The notes beneath the pieces were generated by a model. The model did no database searches, had not been told where the DNA came from, and saw only the letters and a list, made by a program, of their open reading frames with translations. Below are positions 34,601 through 44,085 of a stretch of DNA of 64,000 nucleotides, piece after piece. Source of the stretch: Apostichopus japonicus (lineage: Eukaryota; Echinodermata; Holothuroidea; Aspidochirotida; Stichopodidae); NCBI RefSeq assembly GCF_037975245.1, contig NC_092564.1:27822984-27886983 (forward strand). The letters run 5' to 3'. Within the stretch, counting starts at the first letter, position 1. Every line of letters begins with the position of its first letter. Position numbers and translations under genes: made by a program.

Positions 34601-37600
34601 CACCACGAGTGGACCCTTCACAAACATGTGCTGGCTCATGCGGTGGAGGAGGATCGAGCCAAGACTGGATCTCATCGACAGTATCCCATCTACCATATAT
34701 CAACTCACGTACAGAGGCAGTCCATGTATTACTTATGGAACATAGCTCTGGTCATTGTAAGTAACCTCAACTCAAACTCCATCTTTGTTCTGTCATTTCC
34801 ATTGTTAGGGAAATAATAAACCTTACAGATGGGGAAACAATAACCTATTGTCTGACCGGGAATAATTTATTCCAGTATCGCTTCGCAAACTGTTTTGCGA
34901 GATGGTCGAATCGCTATACAATGTCCAAAGGTATATTATTGTTTTCTTTTAAAGACTGGTACCGTATAGAATTTGATGAGAGACACATTTCAGAACCTTC
35001 AATACTGCTACACAATGTTTGAACTCTTACATTATTCCCTGACAACTGCAGTTGGGCAAGAAAGAAGGTTTATTTTATTGGATAGGACCTGTGTCATGAT
35101 CTCTTTAAGTTTATAGTCGTACCGCATACTGGCATTTTTCACTCCCACTTCATACATTAAGGCCATTCATTGGTTTCTGCTGGGTATCTTGCTTGATTCT
35201 GTTTGATTATTTCCTCTGATTTTCATACTAGGTCTTACTGTACACTAGTACAGTTACTTAACTCCACACTTGTTGACTACTTTAACATGATAGATATTTA
35301 TAATAATAACTGTACAGCTATGACTTGTTATACTTACTATACTGCAAGTATATTATGTCCACTAAAACTCAAAATTTGTCTTTAGTCGTTGTCAACTATT
35401 TCCAGCTAACACCTGTTACACTGCCAACTGTTTGCAGTTCACCAGTGCCAACGATATTGAAATCGTCTGAGAACGAAGCTTTTCCTGCAAATCATTATTG
35501 TGAAACTTCTGTTACCTTTGAAGGAAATTGAATAACGAATGTACAGGATGTGTAGATTAACCAGTAAATGTACATATTAACATCCCTAATAATTCTCTTT
35601 TTAAGCCTTTAAATTATGAGTCATAACTTTTTCATCACATTATCCTTCAATTAAGTAAAACTATGTAATCGTTGGCAAGGTAACTAAAACTTAAAGCATT
35701 TCTTAGCATCCAGCTTTGCTAAAGAGCAATGCTGGATGATAAAATTGCTACAGAAAGTCCCAACATTATGACATTTACTTTGGTTCCTTTGAACGTGAGC
35801 TTTAAATTTAATTTTTTTGGTGGGGGGGGGGGAGCTTAATTCCCTTGGCGACATGGCTCTACTGCAAATCATGTCACAAGGATGAATCTATTGGGAAGAG
35901 CTCATTAAGGAGACTTCAAGGTATTAAAGAAATGCCTTCAATGGACAGATTGTAGAGTCTGAAATATGACAGCCACAAGGAAAGATGACTAGGTTAAATG
36001 AGTTCAAAGCATTGCCCGCAAAATGTGTGATAGCAGAACCACAGTATTAATAAGTAGACTCATTCGATAAATGATGTCTATTACTGTAGATGCAAAGTAT
36101 TTGGAAAGAATAAGTTGAAAGCAGTTTCACTTTGGACAGAAGGTGGGGTACTTGTGTAATATGAAAGGTTGTCAAATGAAAAGACTTTCATTATTTTGAT
36201 CTTGTGAGTGCAGATAAGTACCAGATTTCAGTGCAAATGTCCAGTTTTGATGAGCCCTCTAAGAGAAAGGGCTTATAAATCCATCATATGATCATCTTGT
36301 GACATTTCTGCATAGATTTTAATTTTAATGACATCTTAATCTAAAGATTAAGTGTAAATAGTATTCATGATAAATTCTCTCCCTCTCTTTCTTTGCACAT
36401 GATGGATTGACTAACTGTTAGCATTCTTCTATATTTCTTTTGACAGTTCCTTATTCTTGGGTTGAGTTTTACGTCTTTCTCGGTGGAAGCCTCAGCTCCA
36501 GCCGACAGGCTCAGTGTTACAGTGACGTTACTCCTCACAGCGGTTGCCTTCAAGTTTGTGGTCTCATCAAACTTGCCAACCATTTCGTACTTGACTCTTT
36601 TGGTAAGTATGTTCTGTCGTATAGGGGCAATGATCTCGTAAATTATTTGAAGGATTTTCCCTCAGCTACCGTGTGACACCATGCCGTAGGAAGAGATGTT
36701 TTACTCTTGATTTGTTAGGGTTTTCAGGTTTGAGAAGAAGAATGGTAATGTTGTCACTAAGGTGCCAAATCAGGAATAAACAGACACAGAAGGTGTATAA
36801 TTTAGAGTTGTTAATTAGTCCAATTTTTCACAATAACCATTGAACCCAGCAATACCATTTTTGAGTCACCATATCCCACCAAGAGTGACAAGATTATGGT
36901 GTGTGCTTTTAATATGTGATCTGATCTTGTATTACTTCTTGTATGATATGATATAGCATGTAAGCGGTGTCAGAAATATGATTTAGAAATGTTGAAATTG
37001 GAAGCCACATGATGTGAAAGTTGTAATCAATAAGCCCTTGCAGTCTTCTCCAACATTCCTGGTTGCTCAACATCAGAGAAATGCCTGCCTGACTATTTTT
37101 ATTATCATTGGTATTATTTTATGCAACCCTGTGTGGGACTGAACATGAAGGAATGGTTGAAAGCAAATTTCTTTTGGAGATCTTAACAACTTTTAGCTAC
37201 TTTTTCTCTTAACTTGATAGGCCATTAAAACCAACTGTCATAAATGCCCAAATTGCTGTTGTTTTGGTCGGACCATTCATTTTCTTTAGGCCAATGAAAT
37301 TTGAAACAAAAACAAAGAAGCCATTTTAAAATGCCAAACTGTGAAGGAGTATGATAGATAACGCAATGTTTATATGTAGGTATTAATGTACATGGTGTGC
37401 ATGTATAATTGCTGTGTATAGCCGTGTGTCGCCCTTTTAGGATTAGATTGTTAAGGTTTCAACAATTCTATCTGATGTTTCCTTACCAAATCTTTTAAGT
37501 CTTCAAGAAATCACATTTGATTACAACTTGTTTCTCTGTTTTCTTATTTCACTCAGGATAAGTATGTGTTATGGAGTTTGGTCTTCCAGTGTTTGATGGT

Positions 37601-39734
37601 GGTACAGAACGCTGTGGCGGTCGTGTTCTACAAACATGACATGTCCGACATCTTTGACTACATTTGCATGGGTGGTTTGGGTGGTTTCGTCTTAATTGGA
37701 AATGCTGCATTCATCATTGCTGGAATTGTTAAAGTAAGGTGTTTTAATTTGCTCTGTTTTCTTTTAATATTTGATTTGGTAACTTGTATACAAAAGTTTA
37801 CCAGTATTTTCAGACATTTTCTCCTCCAATATGCTGTCATTATAAATATTCACCCAAAATAAAAAATTAAAGGAGTGATCAGACCCAAAGCTCGCCCCAA
37901 AACTTCAAAGTCTAACCGAGCAGAAGTGGACGCTTGTTTACTAGTTGTTAAACTCTACCTCAACTGGTAAAATTAGAAATTACCCAGCTTTACTATAACA
38001 CTAGAGACTTAGATAATACATGATAAACATAATGTGGTGATTGTGTAAGCTAAGGAATGTGGAGATGAAGGTGATATGCTGATTTGTTTTTTTGGCTTTG
38101 TTTTGTTTTCAAACTCATTTTTGACTTTTTGTCTTCTTCAGAATTCTAGTGCCAAGGATAAACTGGACAAACTAACTAGGCAGTATTTGGTATGTATATA
38201 TGAACTTTTGGGCATTTGATGTACACTTAACAAATATAATATGGGAGGGTGATTTGTTTTAACAAAGCAGTGACCATTGATAAATTGATAAAGAACCAGT
38301 GCAAGTTTATAAAATTGCCATAAAATGAACTGACTTTTTAAGGAAAATTTCAATTCAAATTGCAGTTTCAAGAGTACTGTTTCATATTTTGGTAATAGGG
38401 CTTTACTTTTGTAATAACTCATTTTCTAAGTTTAATTCACCTCTTTCATTGGTGCTGTTCAAGAGTAATAATTCACCTATTGATGATTGCTTTACTCAAT
38501 GAATCCCTCATTTCATGGGTTAACTTTCTTATCGTTGCTATTAAAGAGTAGTGAACATAGCAACTGAGGATAGCTTTACTCCACAAAAGCCTCATCTAAG
38601 TTTTAATGAACGTCTTTATCTTTCCTTTTCAAGAGTAGTTTATTCACATATTATTATGGTTACGTTACTTGAAGAATGCCTCATTTCATGGTTACACTAC
38701 TTCATTAGTTCTGTTCAAGAACCATGCCTCTTCCCCTTTTTATGAACTTTTCCATCGGTGCTGTGCATTAGAAGGGTATATTCATGACAGTTTTCTTGAC
38801 AAAATAATATCTTTAAACATTGAAGGATAGAGATACTAGTCATACTACTAACTTCTTCATGCAGGATTTGTGTGATGATATCAACCAGAGATGGCAGACT
38901 AGACAACAGAGGAAAAGAGACAGAGATATTGCCAAAGAAAACCAATCTCAGATGCCTGCCTCTGAAAAACCATCACAGCCAAACCCATCTCCTACTCCTG
39001 CAACAAAAAAGAATCAGGTCGCTCCTACTAGTGATGAGAATGGAATCGAGGTGAAGAAGATGGTAATTAGTGACAATAACAAATTTCCATTTCAATGGCT
39101 CTATGTAGGATCTGTGAATATTGCACATTTTCCTAAATTATCCTTTCAAGTTGTTTGATATTTTTACTTCCATCTAAGGCTTCAGCCTTCACTTTTATGT
39201 TAATCGATACTAGTCAGAATTAGTTGTACCTGTTGTTTTTCATTTTTTATGGCTACTTGGGAACATGATTGGAAACTAATAAAATAAGTTAAGAATGCTT
39301 TTTCTGATGACATTTTGTAACTGGCAATCAAACTAACAATGTTTAGAAGGAAGGCAGGCAGGAGTCTGATCTGATAATGAAATTGCTGTCTCTGTGAAAG
39401 TCATTGCAGTAAAAAATACTGGGATGACCCACAATATCCATCTCCCGACCCCCCCCCCCCTCCCGCCTCTCCATGTGGCAATGAGAAATCTGATAATGTA
39501 TTATCCAAGTTGATTTTGTGTAGCCCATTGGTAGATAATGTGTAATACATTATCCTCCCTTACAATAAATATATCCCCTTCCTTTCCAGTGTACACACCA
39601 AACACATTCAGTAATGCTACACTCACTGTGGTCTCTCAGATCTGACATCCTTTCTTTACCTTCCTGTGTTTCAGGCGGATCCAGCAATATTCACCAGTGA
39701 GACAGAAACATCAGCTGACATGCATATGGCTTAG
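25390..39734 (+). CDS. Pentameric ligand-gated ion channel subunit lacking the Cys-loop cysteines
   Basis: Ten exons, 489 codons: 25390-25632, 26633-26761, 32608-32808, 33681-33780, 34599-34756, 36447-36602, 37557-37733, 38142-38189, 38865-39062, 39675-39734. Phases chain throughout. Residues 82-265 form the ligand-binding beta-sandwich (WDPRVYFFNAV near 132-142). The Pro-loop SFPYDHQ is at 185-191, but Thr179 and Leu193 stand where the two loop cysteines belong. M1 is about 267-288. M2 is about 298-318 with R0', S2', T6', L9' and Asp at -1' (cation-type, by analogy), followed by LPTISYLTLLDKY. M3 is about 332-353, the linker only about 10 residues, M4 about 364-387, and then a Lys/Arg- and Pro-rich tail of about 100 residues. 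No signal peptide is seen at the chosen ATG, so an upstream exon may exist. Likely a plasma-membrane channel; ligand unknown. Confidence 0.88.
25955..26120 (-). mobile_element. TTAA-type MITE, truncated copy in inverse orientation
   Basis: Reverse complement of the first half of the elements at 27296 and 48800: aaagttaactttccgttgc-like core, gccccaaaccgc near its terminus and AGGCATTGAAGACTCGCC at the end, next to TTAA (26121-26124). The other end is missing. Confidence 0.8.
26633..26761 (+). CDS. Exon 2: first beta strands of ligand-binding domain
   Basis: 43 codons, phase 0-0. VYCRVRCNVITVGEIDTVKQ followed by EFEAEIYLSLRWKE matches the pLGIC strand beta1-beta2 pattern (…E.E..Y.SLRWKE). It contains two cysteines four residues apart (84 and 88). 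Confidence 0.87.
26981..27068. repeat. (CATT)n microsatellite, about 22 units
   Basis: An uninterrupted attc tetranucleotide run in intron 2 of the channel gene. Confidence 0.99.
27296..27611 (+). mobile_element. TTAA-flanked MITE, full-length copy
   Basis: 316 bp bounded by TTAA on both sides (27292-27295, 27612-27615). It starts AGGCATTG. Its right end, reverse-complemented, reads AGGGTGTGAAGACTCGC. About 85% similar by eye to the copy at 48800-49148. No coding capacity. Confidence 0.85.
27757..28830. repeat. About 303-bp tandem repeat, about 3.5 copies
   Basis: gggggcggggcttaagtt recurs at about 28025, 28329 and 28632 (spacing about 303), and tgctaataactc recurs at about 27911, 28213 and 28517. 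Each unit also has ttggattgaagtcatacttg and ttttggtgctcatctcatg. Intronic in the channel gene. Confidence 0.92.
29142..29215 (-). mobile_element. tRNA-like Pol III module (pseudo-tRNA)
   Basis: On the minus strand: A box tggtctagtggtagagc and B box ggttcaaaccc, 74 nt in all, with an anticodon-loop-like gattttgcat. Stems pair poorly, so this is not an intact tRNA. First of a series of such modules, all on this strand. Confidence 0.6.
29555..29630 (-). mobile_element. tRNA-like Pol III module
   Basis: Minus strand: A-box-like tggtgtgattggtagttc and B box gggttcaagacc. Lies between the module at 29142 and the eight-unit array, and looks like a diverged relative. Confidence 0.5.
29672..30950 (-). 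repeat. Tandem array of eight tRNA-like Pol III units (153-163 bp)
   Basis: A marker at the B-box side recurs at 29698, 29861, 30024, 30187, 30350, 30503, 30660 and 30817. On the minus strand each unit has A box tggccaagttgg (seven exact, the last cgccaagttgg), a 5-bp stem TCTCT/AGAGA around loop GTGACTG, and a B box (gagttcgaactcc or gagttcaaatcc). A run of four or five T's follows within about 20 nt, a potential Pol III terminator. Acceptor stems do not pair, so these are tRNA-like or SINE-derived, not tRNAs. They lie antisense in intron 2 of the channel gene. Confidence 0.85.
31100..32240. repeat. About 145-bp diverged tandem repeat, about 8 copies
   Basis: The phrase gatatctcaagaag recurs (near 31119, 31241, 31388, 31532, 31677, 31819, 31991, 32136), each with gtaccacattgagtacaag and ggtcaaaggtcatttggggt. 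Copies differ by 10-25%. Similar isolated sequence lies at 60570-60760. Confidence 0.9.
32608..32808 (+). CDS. Exon 3: ligand-binding domain up to the Pro-loop
   Basis: 67 codons, phase 0-0. Contains WDPRVYFFNAV (the W-x-P-x-[LV]-x-F-x-N-A strand), an acidic loop PNDDDSVDG and ends SFPYDHQ at the splice site. The Pro-loop is thus cut by an intron right after its Gln. Confidence 0.92.
32818..32905 (-). mobile_element. SINE/LINE 3'-tail fragment, reverse orientation
   Basis: The reverse complement reads gtaaagcgctttgatattac then ggtgctatatgaagcacc and an attatt tail, the pattern of SINE tails such as the one at 1183-1488. Confidence 0.5.
33681..33780 (+). CDS. Exon 4: strand after the Pro-loop
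   Basis: 100 nt, phase 0 in and 1 out. Starts KLTIKLMSDWPLD. The second Cys-loop cysteine would sit at the Leu of KL. Confidence 0.88.
33781..34598 (+). other. Channel intron 4
   Basis: A/T-rich. Only a (gatgatggtggt)n stretch at about 34360-34422 stands out. Confidence 0.55.
34599..34756 (+). CDS. Exon 5: end of ligand-binding domain and start of M1
   Basis: 158 nt, phase 1 in and 0 out. Encodes HHEWTLHKHV, the pre-M1 segment ISTHVQRQSMYYLWN and the first half of M1. Confidence 0.9.
34757..36446 (+). other. Channel intron 5
   Basis: About 1.7 kb of sequence without a recognised repeat family, with a T-run then G-run near 35812-35833. Confidence 0.5.
36447..36602 (+). CDS. Exon 6: end of M1, complete M2
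   Basis: 52 codons, phase 0-0. PADRLSVTVTLLLTAVAFKF is the pore helix with R0', S2', T6' and L9'. The M2-M3 loop NLPTISYLTLL follows, a hallmark of the superfamily. Confidence 0.93.
36985..37115 (+). mobile_element. SINE body fragment
   Basis: gttgaaattggaagccacat, gtgaaagttgtaatcaat and aagcccttgcagtcttctcc parallel the body of the SINE at 18568-18825. No A/B box head is present. In intron 6 of the channel gene. Confidence 0.6.
37557..37733 (+). CDS. Exon 7: M3, very short linker and M4
   Basis: 59 codons, phase 0-0. The conserved DKY opens M3. About ten residues (YKHDMSDIFD) separate M3 from M4, against 50-270 in animal nAChR/GABA-A subunits and similarly few in bacterial GLIC/ELIC (family knowledge). 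Confidence 0.9.
38142..39734 (+). CDS. Exons 8-10: hydrophilic tail after M4
   Basis: Exons 38142-38189, 38865-39062 and 39675-39734, all phase 0. A basic helical stretch (INQRWQTRQQRKRDRDIAKE) is followed by a Pro/Ser/Asn-rich segment and a short acidic end before TAG. No fifth transmembrane helix. In the standard pLGIC topology this tail would be extracellular, which is odd for such a basic sequence. The last two exon joins are supported by splice sites and frame only. Confidence 0.75.
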
Positions 39735-40620
39735 CTTGTCACACCTAGTAATAGGATTGATACACCTCCAAGCTTCCCGATTCAATACAGCGAAGATCCT
39801 AATGACATCTCTGTATGTACATATATATAGTTATATATCTTGGAACCCATAGGAGGTCAGTAAGTTGATAAAAAGTAGACACTAAGTGGATGAAATTAGT
39901 TTTTCAGGTTAATACACATAATAATTTACTTTTGTCTTCTATGATCCTATGCAAGTTATCTGTTACAATACAGTGCACACTTAAAATGGGTTATAGCATT
40001 GGAACTGATTATATTAACATGCTGTGTATGTACTAGCTACAAGAGAAGCATGGTTTACAAGGCTTATAACATATAAATATGTTAGATAAAGAAACTGTGT
40101 GCTAAGTCATTGACAAGAGCTTAACATTGGTTTAAGGAGAACCCCCCCCCCCACCTTTAAGAGTCAGAGACTTTAAGTTTAATACTTATATTGATGCGAC
40201 TTCTTTTGTTGACACGATATGAGCTCTGCCCTCTGTTACGAATTTGAATTTCAGGGAGGGGTGCAGGAAGTGGCACAAAATTATGTGGACATACATTCTG
40301 GGGGAGGGTCTCCCTGTGCTAAGGAGGCTTTGATGCCAAATGGTGCTATCATTTCCATCATTTTAACTACATTTGTGTAGATTGACTTTAAATGTTGCCT
40401 TTGTATATGACTTGTGCATGTTCTGTAATATCAGACATTTGGGAGAAATTTTCAGAAGTGGTGAGGTGAGGAAGCACATGCCCCTTGTGGCTACGGCCCT
40501 GTAGGCCCTATATATTAACGATATCAAACATGTACAAAATTTATACACAATAGTATTAATAATAAAAGTATTGCTGTGGCAATATTGATTTATCTATTTT
40601 AGTCTGTTGGGTCTATAATA
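39735..40620 (+). other. Probable 3' UTR of the channel gene
   Basis: Non-coding sequence after the TAG. AATAAA occurs at about 40559 (taataataaaagta) and again near 40616, so the transcript plausibly ends about 40.6 kb. A C-run lies at 40142-40153. Confidence 0.35.
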
Positions 40621-42700
40621 AATTAAGTTTCAATAAATCAATCATATTTAACAACCAGAATCTAGGTCACACTAAAATTTAACAAATTATTTGCATTAGA
40701 GGTACTGGTCTGTGCAAAACATTAATGAAATGTCAATTCAAACTAGTTTTCTAAGCCAAATATTCAAAAAGCCATGATGGCTTAATAATGCTATAACCAG
40801 CATATCTGGAGTAAGAGCAACCATATTCATGTCTTCAGTAGCAGTAATTTTAACTTTTTCATACCTCTATATGCAATTGTTTATATATTTCCCAGGTGCT
40901 TAGTCAATCCAGGTCTTCTTTCTTTAGATTTTTTAGTATAGATACTGTTCCTTTCTTCAATGTAGAAAGATATAGAGTATCAAATTCATCAAGTGCAATC
41001 ATTTTTTAGTTAAGAGAATTCAAGAGTTGCTTCCTCGGATCGAATGAATAGTTATAACAAAACGTATATCGTGCTTTCTCTTAAATGCTCAGCTTTTTAC
41101 AGCTTTATCACGAATGTTTATACTTTCATAGATTTTAGAAAATACATTTAGCATGCCACTCTTAATGTTTGTTTGTCAACCTCCTCTTTTTTTTTTTTTT
41201 TTGGTGGTATTTTCAAACCCTTTCTGGAACTTACATGCTTATACATACAATGCCATAGCAGTGTAATGTAAACCTCACCTGAAAGTTATGGCTATTGAGT
41301 ACTGTTCAATCACTGTCCAAGTTCAGTGTCAATACTTAGCTCATAAATGGAGACAATGGTCAGTTGAGGTCAAATGGGATGGTTCTCCTACCTGAGATTG
41401 AACCTGGTCCTATTAACAATTTCTGACAATAATTAACTGTAAGGGGCACTCACTTTTAACATAATTAATAGATTGAAATGTTAGATCAGTTTATAATGGG
41501 TTGAATTAAATTTGAAACTCTTTCTAGCTGTATTTGACCAGACTCTGTATTAAATTAATCTTGTTTTTAATGTTAGACTACAGCTACAACGTTGAATTTT
41601 TAAGTTTGTAATTCTTCATTCGGTTTAAATCACAGTTGAAAGTCATGCAAGTGCAGTTCCGTGAACGAAAGAGCACGATTCCCATATGTATATATGTCCT
41701 TCACAAAGAAGAACATTTCTTAGCAAGGAAGTGGATAATTATGTACAACTTGCCTTAGACATTTTCATGGATATTTATTAATGTTAATTTGGTCATGAAA
41801 ATATTCATCAGAGCAATTGTTGACATCACAGCTGATACATGAATATTCACGAGTGGAAAATTTCTACTTTCTGTATATTTTGTATATGTTGTATATAGCT
41901 TGGTCAGTGCTACAAGCAGAGCACATAGTTTGATGCTAACACTAGACTGCCACAGAGCACTGAAACGTTTGTTATTTTACTATACTGGCACAAGTCAAAT
42001 ATTTTACTCGTCTTTTCGGCCAGGAAGGAAAAGAACCTAAGTCTAGTCATAATAAGTTACTTGCTTGTGGGCCTACCCGCAGGAATGTTAACTGGACTTT
42101 GGCTATCAAAATGAACATCAAGACACCACACCACAAGAAACAGCTTGAGAGGAAGCCAAATTTCGTTCATAAAATATTGGGTGATCATTCAAATGGAAAA
42201 AGTTTGACAATTCCTGGGAAAAGAAAGAGATTATAAGACCAAAATAACCAGTTACGACTCTTTGGGCAATGAGGATTGAATCATAACGACACATAAAATC
42301 AGTAGCATTGCAAAAGATATACTAGAGATTCAAAGGCAACATGTATCCTTATATTGAGGATCAGATTAATAGATAAGTAGTATCTTAAGTGCTCTGGGTG
42401 GGCAGTCTCTTCTTGATTTTTGTTGTAAATGTTTTGATATTTGGAAACATTTTAAAATTGCTGATACAGGATATCAGGGTCCCTCAATGGTAGTAATAGA
42501 CTCGAAATGACCCAATGCAATGATTTCAGTAAAACAAAGAAGGAAAACGAAAGTCAAATGGATTTTCTGTCTCTTTGTTAAATCGATGTGCATTACAAAG
42601 TATCTTTACCCATCATCAACAAAGGAGATTGATTACTTGAATTAAACAATGCAATGAATGGCAGATTAAACTATCCCAGCAGATCAAATAATCAGACATA
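40621..42700. other. Intergenic, tail-to-tail gap between channel and GAMT genes
   Basis: A/T-rich sequence with no open frame of note and no recognised repeat, apart from a T-run at 41188-41204. Confidence 0.55.
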
Positions 42701-42704
42701 ACTA

Positions 42705-43487
42705 ATTACACCTATGTAAAATGCATTACATTATTACACCTATGTAAAATGCATTACATTATTACACCTATGTAAAATGCATTACATTATTACACCTATG
42801 TAAAATGCATTACATTGTTACACCTATGTAAAATGCATTACATAATGACACCTATGTAAAATGTATTTACATAATGACACCTATGTAAAATGCATTACAT
42901 TATTACACCTATGTAAAATGCATTACATTGTTACACCTATGTAAAATGCATTACATAATGACACCTATGTAAAATGCATTACATTATTACACCTATGTAA
43001 AATGCATTACATTATTACACCTATTTAAAATGCATTACATTATTACACCTATGTAAAATGCATTACATAATGACACCTATGTAAAATGCATTACATTATT
43101 ACACCTATGTAAAATGCATTACATTGTTACACCTATGTAAAATGCATTACATAATTACACCTATGTAAAATGCATTACATAATGACACCTATGTAAAATG
43201 TATTTACATAATGACACCTATTTAAAATGCATTACATTATTACACCTATGTAAAATGCATTACATAATGACACCTATGTAAAATGCATTACATTATTACA
43301 CCTATGTAAAATGCATTACATTGTTACACCTATGTAAAATGCATTACATTATTACACCTATGTAAAATGCATTACATCATGACACCTATGTAAAATATAT
43401 TTACATAATTACACCTATGTAAAATGTATTTACATAATTACTCCTATCTAAAATGCATTAAATAATTACACCTATGTAAAATGATTC
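42705..43487. repeat. 28-bp minisatellite, about 28 copies
   Basis: Units attacacctatgtaaaatgc plus attacatt, with recurring variants (gttaca, aatgaca, and a 29-bp form with gtatttac). Runs almost to the 3' flank of GAMT. Confidence 0.96.
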
Positions 43488-43800
43488 ACTTGCAAAATGT
43501 TGGCACAAGGCACAATTGGGAATACAATTGGAAATACTAAGCAAAAACTTACTCCTAATGAAACATCACAATGACTCGGGATGTCAGTCCAAGCAATTAG
43601 GACACGCAGAATTTGAATTCTCTACATGAAGTCATGAAAACCCTAAATCCAGGCCAAAAAAAAAAATCGGATGACTAAGTTAAATGATCACCAGCATTCA
43701 CACTTCAAAAAACCAAACAATATCATTTTAAAGTATATCATTGAAATGTCCTTAACCCCCTCCCACCCCCTATCCCCCTCGCCCAACTGACGGATGGTGA

Positions 43801-44000
43801 TTTAATAACAGCAGGAGCAATAATTTTGGGGAACGTATAACTTATCATGCTTTAATAACAGCAGGAGCAATAATTTTGGGGAATGTATAATTTATCATGC
43901 TTTTATAACAGTAGGAACAATCATTTTTTGGAATGAATAATTTATCATGCTTTAATTACAGCAGGAGCAATCATTTTTGGGAATGAATAATACGCACAAG
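43801..44000 (-). repeat. 50-bp tandem repeat made from the GAMT C-terminal codons
   Basis: Four 50-bp units. The one at about 43951-44000 is the real end of the GAMT coding sequence. Read on the minus strand, the next unit spells YSFQKMIVPTVIKA-stop and the third [14 protein letters not shown]-stop. The fourth spells YTFPKIIAPAVIK and then runs into unrelated sequence. Because 50 is not a multiple of 3 the copies lie in different frames after the gene's own stop, so they are 3' flank, not protein. Each also contains ATTAAA or a close variant, a possible polyadenylation hexamer. Confidence 0.9.
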
Positions 44001-44085
44001 AGGCAGGAGGAGTGATGGGCATTACTTCTGTAGAGATGTTTTCTTTCTTAAAGCCAGCTTCCATTAATTGGACAACCTGGGTCTC
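43945..44085 (-). CDS. GAMT: GAMT exon 4 (C-terminus)
   Basis: 141 nt, phase 0. Begins [16 protein letters not shown] and ends PAVIKA-TGA. Its last 50 bp is the source of the tandem repeat in the 3' flank. Confidence 0.95.
   Translation of the reverse strand, partial: ETQVVQLMEAGFKKENISTEVMPITPPASCAYYSFPKMIAPAVIKA

Noticed and set aside
37862-37985. Another copy of the TTAA-type MITE (ttaaaggagtg, gctcgccccaaaac)
   Set aside because: Only short phrases agree; no matching core or right end was found.
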